This document shows, piece by piece, positions 11,326 through 21,875 of a stretch of DNA of 64,000 nucleotides (positions are counted from its first letter, which is position 1; the number at the start of each line of letters is the position of its first letter). Position numbers and translations under genes: made by a program. The notes below the pieces were generated by a model. It was not told the DNA's origin, did not search any database, and saw nothing but the letters and a program-made list of their open reading frames with translations. Origin of the DNA: Portunus trituberculatus (taxonomy: Eukaryota > Arthropoda > Malacostraca > Decapoda > Portunidae); NCBI RefSeq assembly GCF_017591435.1, contig NC_059293.1:20949589-21013588 (forward strand), in the 5' to 3' direction.

Positions 11326-11385
<60 letters not shown>
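11325..11385. repeat. (AGT)n microsatellite
   Basis: About 20 uninterrupted AGT/TAG units; the poly-Tyr frame on the minus strand is its translation. Confidence 0.99.
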
Positions 11386-11595
11386 ATACGAATGCACCTT
11401 CCTACGAGAGACAAAAATGTTTAATACAACTTTGAATCTCGGTCAGCATGCAGGGATGGAAAGGCAAGCTGGGAGTGAAGGCCGCGCGTGTCTGTGGCCT
11501 GCCAGAACCAGATAGGGCGGCGCGGCGAGGCCCACACCGCCGTGCAATCCTTCTTTTTGACTGATTATTGTAATTTCTCCCCTGTCTGATGCCTC

Positions 11596-11599
<4 letters not shown>

Positions 11600-11652
<53 letters not shown>
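11600..11652. repeat. (CT)n microsatellite
   Basis: About 26 uninterrupted CT units immediately upstream of the polypurine domain. Confidence 0.99.
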
Positions 11653-11656
<4 letters not shown>

Positions 11657-12152
11657 ATAATGATGTGTAAATTGTAGTGGGAGGAGGAGTAAGAGGAAGA
11701 AGACGACGATGAGGAGTAAGAGGAAGAAGACGACGATGAGGAGGAGGAGGAGGAGGAGGAGTTGGGGGAGGAGGAGGGGAAAGAGTCGAAAGAACACCAA
11801 TACAGGAAGAGAAAGAGGAGGAGGAGGAGGAGGAGGAGGAAAAGGAGGAAGAATATCAGCAAGAAGAGGAAGAGGAGGAGAAGGAGGAGGAAGACTAGTA
11901 TGTGAAGAAACAAGAGGCGCAGGAAGAGGAAGAATAGCAGAAAGACGAGGAGAAGAAAGAGAAGAAGAAGAGCATCACCAGGAGAAGAGGATGGGAGGAG
12001 GAGGAGAGGAGGAGAAGGAGAAGGAGAGGAGGAGAAGGAGGAGGAGGAGGAGAAGGAGGAGGAGGAGGAGGAGGAAGAGGAGGAGGAAGAGGTGCCAATC
12101 ATAAAATCAGTGATGAATGAAGCAGGAGAAGACAAGATGATCTGTAGCGGGT

Positions 12153-12154
<2 letters not shown>

Positions 12155-12207
<53 letters not shown>
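12155..12207. repeat. (GA)n microsatellite
   Basis: About 26 uninterrupted GA units inside the polypurine domain. Confidence 0.99.
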
Positions 12208-12210
<3 letters not shown>

Positions 12211-12269
12211 TTTCACTCCTTTGATATTCATGTTGCGCTCCCCAAAAAATATTAGATTTTCATGAACAG

Positions 12270-12327
12270 GGAAACAAGAAGGAAGGAAGAAAGGAAGGAA
12301 GGAAGGAAGGAAGGAAGGAAGGAAGGG
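12270..12327. repeat. (GGAA)n microsatellite
   Basis: Around 12 GGAA/AGGA units with one AAGAAAGG interruption. A second GGAA block lies at about 12459-12490. Confidence 0.97.
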
Positions 12328-12626
12328 ATATAGAGGAGGAGTAGGAGGAGAAACCATAGAAGTGGTAAGATACTATAAAGGAAGGAAGGAGAGGAGGAGA
12401 CGAAAGAAATGAAGAAGGATGCATCATAAAGCTGGGAGGACGACATGAAGAAAAGTAAGGAAAGGAAGGAAGGAAGGAAGGAAGGAAGGAGGCGGAAGGA
12501 GAGACGGAGGAAGCATTTAAGAGGATTTTAAAGCGATATGAAGGAAGGAAAGAAGGAAAGGAGAAACAAGACATGGAAAATTTAAAGAGAATAGGAGGAG
12601 TGGCAAGTATCCTATAAAGTTAATAA

Positions 12627-12628
<2 letters not shown>

Positions 12629-12704
<76 letters not shown>
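12629..12704. repeat. (GA)n microsatellite
   Basis: About 38 uninterrupted GA units. Confidence 0.99.
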
Positions 12705-12706
<2 letters not shown>

Positions 12707-12851
12707 CAGGGTAAGGAAGGAATGAGAAGTAATGCAGAGAGGACGCTGTAAAGATGACACTCCGTTCTGGCTGGTGGCGGCGCAACAGTTTGGGTCATTG
12801 TCGGTGTCAGGAAGGCGGCAAAGCGTGGAGGAAGCCGGGACTGGATGTCCA

Positions 12852-12937
12852 TAAGGAGGAAGGAAGGAAGGAAGGAAGGAAGGAAGGAAAAAAGGAAGGA
12901 AGGAAGGAAGGAGGGAGGAAAGGAAAGAGGAGGATGT
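12852..12937. repeat. (GGAA)n microsatellite
   Basis: About 17 GGAA units broken by one AAAA and a GGGA. A shorter GGAA block occurs separately at 13431-13452. Confidence 0.97.
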
Positions 12938-13020
12938 AAAGATTCGAATGGTATTTATTTTCACCTCTCTCTCTCTCTCTCATTTAATTCTTTCACTGCG
13001 ATACGAAACCGTTCACCTCT

Positions 13021-13212
13021 TCAACCCTTTCAGTATCATGACCATATATATTCTTTTTATTATTTGGCATTCTATACAGCTTCAGAAACTTATGTGGGCG
13101 ATTAAAATAGTGAAGTATTTGGCCATTAACCTTCTGACCTCCATGCAAATAAAATCGTCTAATCACACCCAAAACTCATGATAAAAATGCGTCTCTGTAC
13201 TGAAGAGGTTCA
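13021..13212 (-). repeat. Family A MITE, slightly shortened
   Basis: Left terminus TCAACCCTTTCAGTATCATG; body 'tatacagcttcagaaactta' and 'ccattaaccttctgacctcc'; terminal 'ctgtactgaagaggttcac'. About 20 bp of the 'tagacccttcctaatgt' block is deleted. Both TTAA flanks are mutated. Confidence 0.9.
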
Positions 13213-13821
13213 CATCACCAGGAACAATGCATGATTTCTTTATAAGTATGTGCAGGGAAGAATGGGAGTAAAAAGCATAGAGTTGGGGATTTCTACACAG
13301 TTTAAAGATTGGAGGTGGCTGTAGAATAAATAAAGAGGTCTCAGGGTGATTGATTATGAAGGAAAAGTGTACCAAACAGCAGAAAAAAATGTTGATAGCG
13401 AAAATTTTGGTGGTTCACTTTTATTATTTTGAAAGGAAGGAAGGAAGGAAGTAAAAAAAGAACGAGCTGTCTTTATCTTTTCCTCTTCTATTCAATTGTT
13501 AGAGGAAATGTGGTTTTATTATTAAAGTTAAGCTATTTTAGACTATTACATGATTTATGTGTCTCATAAAGATTGTATTTCTTATCTGGAAGGAAAGAAA
13601 GAGTTAAAAAGTGAAGGATATCTATTTTTTACTATTTTTTCTGGTTAATGAAGGAAATGTACGGTTTCATCATTATTTTTGTTACTTTTATTATCATTAT
13701 TAGTTAGAATGTTTTATAATTTAGACGTCAAATAAAGCTGCGATATTGACGTAAAAAGAAAGGAAGGAAAGACGAAGTAATAAATGAATAAGAAATGAGA
13801 AATATATGTATGGATTTGTCA
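13213..13821. other. A+T-rich spacer
   Basis: Contains scattered GGAA motifs and two loosely similar stretches with 'ggaaggaa...gaagtaa' and 'tggttttattatta' or 'cggtttcatcatta' (near 13435-13530 and 13590-13690), possibly an old duplication. No gene seen. Confidence 0.45.
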
Positions 13822-14031
13822 CTAACCCCTTCAGTACAGGACGCATTATTTACCTTCATTTTTGGGTGTGAATAAACGGTTTACTTTGCGTTAGGAAGGG
13901 TCTATGAAGGTCAAAAGATTAAGGGCCACAGTCTTCACTATTCTAATCCCCACATAAGTTTCTGAAGCTGTATAAAATCACCAAATGAGCAGAATGAATA
14001 TGAAAACGCATCCTGGTACTGAAGGGGTCAA
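13822..14031 (+). repeat. Family A MITE, near complete
   Basis: Left CTAACCCCTTCAGTACAGG; body 'ggaagggtctatgaaggtca', 'tttctgaagctgtataaaat', 'caccaaatgagcagaatga'; right TGGTACTGAAGGGGTCAA. Each flanking TTAA carries one transition. Confidence 0.92.
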
Positions 14032-14047
14032 ATATTGATAAAAGTTA

Positions 14048-14442
14048 CAGGCATTACTTGAGTCACCAAATACTGACACAAACTCTGCATTTACCAACCT
14101 GCAAGTGACAGTAATGAGAGGTATAATCATATTGTGGCTTTGCGAATGAAGGGCCTCGGGTAGCAAATCTTTTAGCATCACCCTTCACCCTTCATCCTTC
14201 ACCCTTCACCCTTCCTCTCTTCCTTCCATTCTCCGCCACTTAGTAGAAATTCTAATGTAATCCGCAGCATTCTTTCATTTGATTTGTCTGGTTTTTTTTT
14301 CTTTTTTTAGAGTCATCCATTACCCGAGTCATCAAATCCTGACCTAAATTCTGCATTTCCCGCTCTGCAAGTGACAGTAATGAGAGGTATAATCATTGTG
14401 GCTTTGCGGATGAAGGGCCTCGGCGCAGCAAATCTCTTAGTT
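14048..14442. repeat. Direct duplication of ~125 bp, 265 bp apart
   Basis: Copies at about 14048-14175 and 14313-14442 share 'ctgcaagtgacagtaatgag', 'aggtataatca', 'ttgtggctttgcg' and 'atgaagggcctcgg', then 'gcaaatctcttag'. The first copy has a 3-bp 'tat' insertion. The ~137 bp between copies, including tandem 'cacccttcaccctt' motifs, may belong to the duplicated unit. Confidence 0.85.
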
Positions 14443-14777
14443 CTTTTGACGCGCGGCGAATAAAGTGAATCAGAAAATGTGTGTGTCGTGACGTGACGGG
14501 AATGGATGATCGGATTGGGAAGCGCGCGGGACAACATACAAAGTGGGGGCAACATTATTCACGTGTTGTCGGGAGTGTCAGGTGCGTGACATTATCATTG
14601 TTTTCCTGGGATTGAATACGGTGGGGGATAACAAGAGTGGGCGGGATGCTGCGGCCACACACACACGTCCACCCACCGACTAGCCACAGCCCACAGCCCA
14701 CTGCCCACCACTCACCACTCACTTCCTACTGTTCACTGCTCTCCGCTCTCTGTTCCCCTGCCTTATCTCTCTAACAC
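14443..14777. other. Unassigned spacer
   Basis: GC-balanced, with a short CACAC run and 'cccactgcccaccactcacc' repeats near 14690-14720. No gene recognised. Confidence 0.4.
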
Positions 14778-15737
14778 GTGTTCTGAATCGCTTTGCTCTC
14801 TCACCACGATTATTTTCAAAGGCCACAGTGATGATAAGCAAGGTTCTCAAGACTGTTTTTCCCGTGAGTATTGTAGAAATCTTGGTAATCTCTCTCTGCA
14901 ACCATATAAAATCCTCTTAATATTCCGTCTAACTTCAAATAAAGCGTTGGGTGTAGTGGAGGTACGGCACAGAAGCATTTCAAGACTATTTCTCCTGCGA
15001 ATCATGTAAAATCTCGTTAATCCTTCATTACAGCCATAAAAACCCGTGCAAGCTCAATTAAAATGTTCTGAACGTTTTAGAGGTGTGGAGGAGATATAAT
15101 TCAAAATATAGGCGTATTTCTAAAGGCCACAGGGATAGTTAGCTGGTTTTCTCTTGTTAGTAATATGGAATTAGTGCTAATTTCTCACTACAACAATAAA
15201 AACAACCTTAAAAACTCGTGTAACCTCAAGTAGAGCCTTGTGAAAGTAGTGGAAGTGAGTTACAGACATGATTCAAAGTGTAGACGTATTTCTAAAGGCC
15301 ACAGGGATGATAACCTGACTCTCTGTTGGTAATAATATAGAATTGGTGCTAATCTCTCACTACAGCCATGAAAATACCCTTAAAAACCCGTGTAACCTCA
15401 ACTAGAGCCTTGTGAAAGCAGTGAAGGTGTGGAGCAGACATAATTCAGAATATAGGGATGATTAGCTGGGTTTTTCTTGTTGATAATATAGAAATCGTGC
15501 TAATCTCTCACTACAACCATAAAAACACCCTTAAAAACCCGTGTAACGTCAACTAGAGCCTTGTGAAAGTAGTGGTGTGGAGCAGACATAATTCAGAATA
15601 TAGGGATGATTAGCTGGGTTTTTCTTTGTTAATGATATAGAAATCGTGCTAATCTCTCACTATAACCATAAAAACACCCTTAAAAACCCGTGTAACGTCA
15701 ACTAGAGCCTTGTGAAAGTAGTGGTGTGGCGCCGATG
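14778..15737 (+). repeat. Family B-derived tandem array with 148-bp end units
   Basis: Opens with a good family B left end ('gttctgaatcgctttgctct', 'caccacgattattttcaaag'), then repeats internal B sequence at least five times: 'aatctctcactacaaccata', 'aaaacacccttaaaaacccg', 'gtgtaacgtcaactagagcc', 'ttgtgaaagtagtg'. The last two units are almost identical and start at 15441 and 15589, a 148-bp period. Earlier units are longer (about 160-180 bp) and more diverged, as in an array that grows at one edge. Confidence 0.88.
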
Positions 15738-16058
15738 TGGTTTAGAATTCTGTCACTGTACCAGAACGGGCGATACATTAGCGAGTGGAGGCCGCGCTGC
15801 TCATCACCGCTTGACATTTCCATGAGAGTGTGACGAATGTAATACTGAAAAGATTATTACTAAGCCCCGCAGAGCCCTTCCTGGATGACTAGTGTCCGTC
15901 TGTCTGCATGTCTCTATTTCTGTTTGTATGTATGTATGTATGTATGTATTCCTGCCTGTGTCTGTTTGTCTGTTTGCCTGTTTGATGTTATACGCTCATC
16001 GCTGCAGTGAGGTCTTGTAAGTGGGTCAGACAGCAGGAATTGTAAGTGTATGTGTATC

Positions 16059-16148
<90 letters not shown>

Positions 16149-16318
16149 CAGTATATTGTATTTTGCCATTTTATTAATGTATTTCACCTTGTATTATGCT
16201 TATTTATCTAGTATTACGTATCATTGTCCATCATGTATTCTGTTGCACCTGCGTCAGTAAACAAAAGAACTACTACTGTGGCTCTGGTGGTCCTGGTGGT
16301 AGTGCTTTTACTATTAAC
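15738..16318. other. Spacer with (GTAT)n and (GT)n
   Basis: Holds (GTAT)n at about 15924-15950 and a long (GT)n at about 16057-16146 (continuous from 16078). The remainder is mixed sequence without a gene signal. Confidence 0.8.
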
Positions 16319-16526
16319 ATTACTCTGAAACACTTCACTAACTTCAAAAAGTCTAGTTAGAGTTACACAAGATATTAAAACCATTTCCGTTATTTGAGGG
16401 ACAGATTATCAAGATATCTACATTACTAACTCGACAAACACTCTTGGAAACCCGGCTAATCGTCTCAGTGGCCTTGGAAAGCAGTTGTGGTGAGAGCAAA
16501 GGGATTCTGAATACTGGTCATTGGTG
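16319..16526 (-). repeat. Family B element
   Basis: Outer left 'actctgaaacacttcacta', body 'tctacattactaactcgaca' and 'aacactcttggaaacccggc', right end 'cagtggccttggaaagcagt', 'gtggtgagagcaaagg', 'attctgaatactgg'. Confidence 0.85.
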
Positions 16527-16678
16527 TTCCCTCTCTCGTCACTCAGCGCTCATTTCTCGCCGTCCCGTTAGTTGCCGTTAACTCTCGCCATGATCTCAGT
16601 TGAATCGAAATAGTTCATTGTTCATTTGCTTTCCTCCTCTCCCTCTTCTGTGTCCCTTCGAGCGTCAGGCATTCAGGT

Positions 16679-16732
<54 letters not shown>

Positions 16733-16936
16733 AGGGAGAGGCAGAGAGAGGAACCAAGAACGCATCCAGTCTTTTTCCATGTTTTTCTCCAACAAAGGCT
16801 TAAAAACCACGACTCTTTGACCAAGAAATCTTTGCTCTCTCGTGTGCATGTGACCCTTGAGTTCGTAGGCGAGGCAGGACGAAGCAACGGACAGGTCAAG
16901 GTGCTCTGAAGGGAGAAGCAGCCGAACAAATCACTT
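16527..16936. other. Spacer with (GA)n
   Basis: Mixed sequence around a (GA)n/(GGGAGA)n tract at about 16680-16745. No coding support. Confidence 0.7.
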
Positions 16937-17130
16937 ATGCCAGTATTCTAAAACGCTTCACTCTCTCACCATGATTATTTTCAAAGCCCCCAGCGATGTC
17001 TAGCCATGTTTTAAAGTGTTAATCTACAACTCTAAGCATCAAAACACCCTTAAAAGCCGGTACATCATCAACTAAAGCCTTTGATATGTAGTAGAGGAGT
17101 TGGTAGCAGTGTTTCAGAATGTAGCCCCAA
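16937..17130 (+). repeat. Family B element
   Basis: Left 'agtattctaaaacgcttcac', 'ctctcaccatgattattttc'; right half 'aaaacacccttaaaagccgg', 'catcaactaaagcctttga' and outer 'gtgtttcagaatgtagcc'. Confidence 0.85.
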
Positions 17131-17494
17131 GAAAGACGAGCGCCAAGAACTTCCTATGACGCACGGGAAGGGAGGACGTAAGGCGCTGGTGTGCGAGTAT
17201 TCCAAGGGTGCTGTGTGCGTCATCAGGAGTGGCTGGGTGGAGGAAGGCACGGGGAAAGGGACGAAGAGGGAGTGGGGGTTTCTTCCAAGGTGTTCAAGGT
17301 GAGAAGACAAGGACGGGATCTCTACACTTGGTTACACTGGGAAAGGTGTTTGAATAGGGGGTGAGGAGCAGGCTACATGGGAAATAAGTAGTGCTAAAAG
17401 GTTAAGTGTGCTGGGAAAGATGGTAAAAGCAACGAGAGGGAAATAAAAAGACGAAAGGTATGGAAAGTTGTATGAAGGGAGAAAAAGTGAGGAG
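17131..17494. other. Purine-leaning spacer
   Basis: Overlapping ~75-codon frames on both strands at 17068-17310 have no recognisable motif. Purine content rises from about 17330 onward. Confidence 0.45.
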
Positions 17495-17780
17495 TGAGTG
17501 CTATGGAGGATAGTTTAGGTAGAAGGAAGGGAGGAAAATGCTATGAAGATCTGTAGCAAGTGAGGCACAGAGAAAGAAGGTAGAAATAAGTGCTATAAAG
17601 AGATGTTTGAATAGAAGGAAGGGAAGAACTGGTGGAAGGAATGTTATGAAGAGGTGCGTCAAGAGAAGGAAAGGAGGAAAGGCAGAAATAAATGCTACAA
17701 GTATGAAGAGTATTTTGAATAGAAAGATGAGAGGGAAAGAAAAAAAATGAGGGATATGAATAGCTGTATTAAGAAGAGAG

Positions 17781-17840
<60 letters not shown>

Positions 17841-17910
17841 AAAACGTGCAATGGAGAATAGTATTATGAGAGGGGAAGGGAAATGCAATGAAGAGCTCTG
17901 AGTTATATGA
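17495..17910. repeat. Degenerate ~50-bp purine-rich minisatellite
   Basis: Motifs of the type 'g(a/g)aatgctatgaag' recur near 17500, 17541, 17591, 17641, 17693, 17755 and 17885, with 'gaatagaaggaagggag'-like spacers. A (GA)n tract (17784-17835) interrupts it. Confidence 0.6.
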
Positions 17911-17919
17911 AATGGAAAG

Positions 17920-17983
<64 letters not shown>

Positions 17984-18185
17984 AAGGAATAAAGTTAATG
18001 GAGAGTTCGTGAGTTTGTGAGTGAGGAGGTGAAGGAGGAAGACAGGTTTGCGAGCGAGGCCGTGGGGAAATGCACCTGGAAAGCAAGAATCACATCAACT
18101 CCATTAAATAAACAGCTGACATCTGGACAAAACATCACACACACATACATACACACACACGTACATATAAATAAATGCACCAAAG

Positions 18186-18250
<65 letters not shown>

Positions 18251-18335
18251 GAAAATATTGAAAAAGTTTTGTTTCGTGGAAAATGTAAATCCGCTTGTAG
18301 AAAGTTAGATCTCGCTGAGGTAGCAGAAATGTGCC

Positions 18336-18407
<72 letters not shown>

Positions 18408-18507
18408 AAACAAAAGTAGAATCTCTTGACAAAGAAAAATAAATAATAAATAAGACTTGGAAGTAAAATGTGGAATTGTCAGATGTTAAAGAAATGACTC
18501 GTGACTA

Positions 18508-18543
<36 letters not shown>
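17784..18543. repeat. Cluster of five (GA)n microsatellites
   Basis: Pure GA tracts at about 17784-17835, 17922-17981, 18190-18247, 18338-18403 and 18510-18543, all in the same orientation and separated by 35-210 bp of mixed sequence. A short ACAC/ACAT patch lies at 18135-18160. Confidence 0.97.
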
Positions 18544-18548
<5 letters not shown>

Positions 18549-18567
18549 CAACAATCAAAGGCCCATG

Positions 18568-18568
18568 T

Positions 18569-18632
<64 letters not shown>

Positions 18633-18724
18633 GAACAAATGCCTGGTGTAATGAAGAGCATAAAGGGAAGATTGGACACGTGACGGAGACGGAGGAGAGG
18701 TACAGAGGTTACGGCAATTTCCCT

Positions 18725-18755
<31 letters not shown>
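18568..18755. repeat. (GT)n and (CT)n microsatellites
   Basis: (GT)n at about 18570-18630 and (CT)n at about 18729-18755. Confidence 0.97.
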
Positions 18756-18760
<5 letters not shown>

Positions 18761-18896
18761 TTGGTGATGAATTTACCGCACGCTTATCTGGCAATATGAA
18801 GAGCGTTTCCCGTTTTCTTTTAGATGTGCAAAGCTTTTAGAGGAGAAACTTTAATAAAAAATAAAATCTATCACTTAATTCATTCACATTATTTTA

Positions 18897-19032
18897 GCTA
18901 TAGACTTCTACCAACTTCCTTTTATTTTTCTCATGTTTTTTTCTTGTATTTTCCTTATTCTACTGTGGCCTATCACTCAAATTCACTTCCAAACACTGAT
19001 AATCTTAGCCCTTTCACCTTACACCTTATACC
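18897..19032 (+). repeat. SINE body, copy lacking a tRNA head
   Basis: 'tatcactcaaattcacttcc', 'aaacactgataatctta' and 'ccctttcaccttacacc' match the downstream part of the following element. The copy has no tRNA-like promoter and ends where the next element starts. Confidence 0.5.
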
Positions 19033-19275
19033 TAGCGAGGCGGTGGTGAGCGAGGGATCGGGCAGACATCCAAAGGTATAGGTTCGAATCCCACTGCTTT
19101 AAAGCTCTGCCATTTGTCGAGTGGTTTAAAGTTACCTACATGTCACTATAGCCTTCTGCCAACTTCCTGTATTTTTCTCGTGTTGTTTTCTAATATTTTC
19201 TTCCTCCTACTAACACCTATCACTCAAATTCACTTGCAAACACTAATAATCTTATCCCTTTCACCTTACACCAAC
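19033..19275 (+). repeat. tRNA-derived SINE, candidate
   Basis: The head 'gcgaggcggtggtgagcg' resembles an A box, and GGTTCGAATCC at 19081-19091 is a canonical B box of the internal pol III promoter, with roughly tRNA-like spacing. The tail contains 'ggtttaaagttacctacatg' and then a body that duplicates 18897-19028 ('tatcactcaaattcacttgc', 'aaacactaataatcttatcc'). The tRNA arms do not fold into an intact cloverleaf by eye, so this is not called as a tRNA gene. Confidence 0.6.
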
Positions 19276-19570
19276 CTCACACTTCACCAGTTATCCCTGT
19301 GGCCTTCGAAAAAACACCCCTTATAAGAGAGAGCAGTGCTGGAAAATATGTATCCTGATTTCTCGAATGTTTATCATCGCGAGGAAAAAGATGAGCGGGC
19401 GCAGACAAATTATGGACTGACCTGCATATGAATAAGGGCACCAGTGAAAATATTTTTGCTCTCCCCGGGAAATATGACTCCTTGTAAAAATGTTAGGCTC
19501 TAGATGATATGCAGGTGTGTACACGTGGGAGGGAGGGGCTTGTTTACTATGTCATGTGTGTTTTGAGCCG
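19276..19570. other. Unassigned spacer
   Basis: Mixed sequence with no clear repeat or frame. A 'ccctgtggccttcgaaaa' stretch at its left edge may be a short relic of family B. Confidence 0.4.
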
Positions 19571-19985
19571 CGTTTTAGGGCATTTTAAGATAGTATGGCA
19601 TGTTTTAGGGCATTTCAAGACAGTATGGCATGTTTTTAGGACATTTCAAGACAGTATGGCATGTTTTTAAGGCATTTCAAGACAGTATGGCATGTTTTTA
19701 GGGCATTTTGAAAGTTTCACATGTTTTAGGGCATTTCAAGAGAGTATGGCATGTTTTTAGGACATTTCAAGACAGTATGGCATGTTTTTAAGGCATTTTA
19801 CGACAGTTTGGCATGTTTTTAGGGCATTTTAAGATAGTTTGGAATGATTATAGGATGTTTTAAGACAGTGTGGCATGTTTTTAGAGCATTTTAAGACAGT
19901 ATGGCGTGATTTTAGGGCATTTCATGACAGTATGGCATGTTTTAGGGGATTTTAAGACAATCTGGCATATTTTTAGGCATTTTAT
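19571..19985 (+). repeat. 31-bp minisatellite, ~13 units
   Basis: Units have the form 'catgtttttagggcattt' followed by '(c/t)aagacagtatgg'. Starts at 19629 and 19660 give an exact 31-bp period. Units differ by a few substitutions and by one base in the T-run; edge units are the most diverged. Confidence 0.97.
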
Positions 19986-20511
19986 AGTACAATGAAAGTG
20001 TGTTGTGTGGTGTGTGAGGAGGGAAAGGTAACACATGTTGGGGAAAGGTCAGTAATGGTGTGTGGTGTATTGCAGAAGTCGCAGCAGTAGTAGTAGCAGT
20101 AGTAGCAGTAGCAGCAGTAAAAACATCAACAGCAACCCATCCATATATTTTGGTGAAGAAGAAGAAAAAAAAATAGGAGAAAGAATAAGAAAACAAGAGA
20201 GAGAGAAGCAGAGATATCGATAGACAGAAGGCAGGTCACGTTCCCGACTCTTAGGCAGGCAGTAATTTCAGGTGCGGGAAGCGAGCCAGGTAAGACAAGC
20301 GAGGCAGGGCGAGGCAGGGCGAGGCAGATACACCAGGTGAGGCGGAGCGAAGCAGCTGAGACAGAGCAAGGCAGGGCAAATGTAGGGTCATTTTCTGTCT
20401 CCCTCGTGTGTATTGCAGTTTTTCGTTGCTCTGTTTCACTTCATCTTGTTTTCATTCTGGGGACTTCCCGCTTTGCAATTCATGGAGAGGGAGTGACGGG
20501 AGGAAGGCTCG
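19986..20511. other. Spacer with GCA/GTA triplets and GGCGA motifs
   Basis: Contains (AGT/AGC)n at about 20082-20120 and four to five 'gaggcagggc' motifs near 20300-20345 (10-bp period). No gene recognised. Confidence 0.55.
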
Positions 20512-20619
20512 CTGGCTGGCTGGCTGGTGGTGGTGGTGGTGGTGGTGGTGGTAGTGGTGGTGAGAGGGAGTGGAAAGCGTGCCTAGTAACAAGTGCATAA
20601 GTGGTTTTAAAGATTAATA

Positions 20620-20703
<84 letters not shown>
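20512..20703. repeat. (GGT)n and (TG)n microsatellites
   Basis: GGCT then (GGT)n at about 20512-20563, and an 83-bp (TG)n tract at 20621-20703. Confidence 0.98.
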
Positions 20704-20705
<2 letters not shown>

Positions 20706-20810
20706 CTCTGTCTCTTTGTCTCTGTTTTTCTTTTTTTATCTTTTCTGTTTCTTTCTCTTTTTCTGGTTTGATTATCCTTGTTATTATTGTTTTATTCTTC
20801 TTTATTGATA

Positions 20811-20968
<158 letters not shown>

Positions 20969-21285
20969 AATGCTTACTCTTCATCCTTTCAATGGACCAG
21001 TTTTTTCCACCCTTCACTTTTTCCCTTTATTTTTTCCGTCCTCTTCTCACTCCCATCCAATCTCACTGTTCTGCGTTGTCTCGTTGCCTCTGTATCCTCT
21101 CTGCAGCTCCCTGTCTCTCTGTGTTCTTCCTTTGTATTCCTTTGGACCCGTTATTTTTTTCTCTCTGATGGTAAGGGAGAGGGAGGTGGAGTATAAGTGA
21201 AGGAGTGTTTGCAGAACGTGTTATTTCCCGAAGGGCCGAGGTGTATCTGTAGAAGGGCTCTTTTTGTTACATGTCTTGGTCTTTC

Positions 21286-21319
21286 CTCTCTTCTCTTCTC
21301 TTCTCTTCTCTTCTCTCTT

Positions 21320-21392
<73 letters not shown>
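21286..21392. repeat. (TTCTC)n-(CT)n compound microsatellite
   Basis: Pentamer TTCTC repeats (21286-21326) pass into (CT)n (to 21392), with the pentamer apparently at the edge of the dinucleotide tract. Confidence 0.98.
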
Positions 21393-21396
<4 letters not shown>

Positions 21397-21450
21397 GGCT
21401 ACACCATTTCATAGCTGTGTGTTCAATACTGTTACTGCATAGAAGACTAG

Positions 21451-21601
<151 letters not shown>

Positions 21602-21702
21602 GGAATTTCTTTTGTCGAAATCTGTGCAATATTCAAATCTATGTATTTCTTTTTTCTATCTAACAAAACTACGCTTTTTAAACTGTTTTGCATATTTTTT
21701 CG

Positions 21703-21705
<3 letters not shown>

Positions 21706-21789
<84 letters not shown>

Positions 21790-21821
21790 AGTAAAACTAC
21801 CAGTTGGACCAAATTCACATT

Positions 21822-21872
<51 letters not shown>
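21706..21872. repeat. (CT)n ... (GA)n inverted microsatellite pair
   Basis: (CT)n at 21706-21788 and (GA)n at 21823-21872 are separated by only about 34 bp and are perfectly complementary in inverted orientation. Confidence 0.98.

Positions 21873-21875
<3 letters not shown>

Larger units (their letters stand above)
11676..12950. repeat. Polypurine (GGA/GAA/GGAAG) domain, ~1.27 kb
   Basis: The plus strand is almost all purine: GAG/GGA/AAG triplet mixtures (11676-12095) then GGAA tetranucleotide blocks interleaved with (GA)n. A ~30-bp unit 'aagaggaagaagacgacgat' recurs at about 11692 and 11722. The long minus-strand Ser/Leu/Pro frames, including one of about 300 codons at 11443-12357, are products of this composition and carry no domain. 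Confidence 0.93.

Noticed and set aside
11443..12357. Open frame of about 300 codons on the minus strand
   Set aside because: It is Ser/Leu/Pro translation of the polypurine/(GA)n domain; no domain, no codon structure, frame open only because the repeats lack stops.
14778..15737. Regular repeats with similar spacing, considered as a CRISPR-like array
   Set aside because: Units are contiguous tandem copies of one 148-180-bp sequence with no unique spacers, in a eukaryotic context.
16655..16682. Second acceptor-donor juxtaposition ('gcattcag' before 'gtgaag')
   Set aside because: The pyrimidine tract is about 20 bp too far upstream and the donor GTGAAG is weak; not comparable to 2954-2962.
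19033..19110. Possible tRNA gene
   Set aside because: A and B boxes are present, but the arms do not pair into a cloverleaf and the sequence continues into a repeated body, so it is called a SINE.
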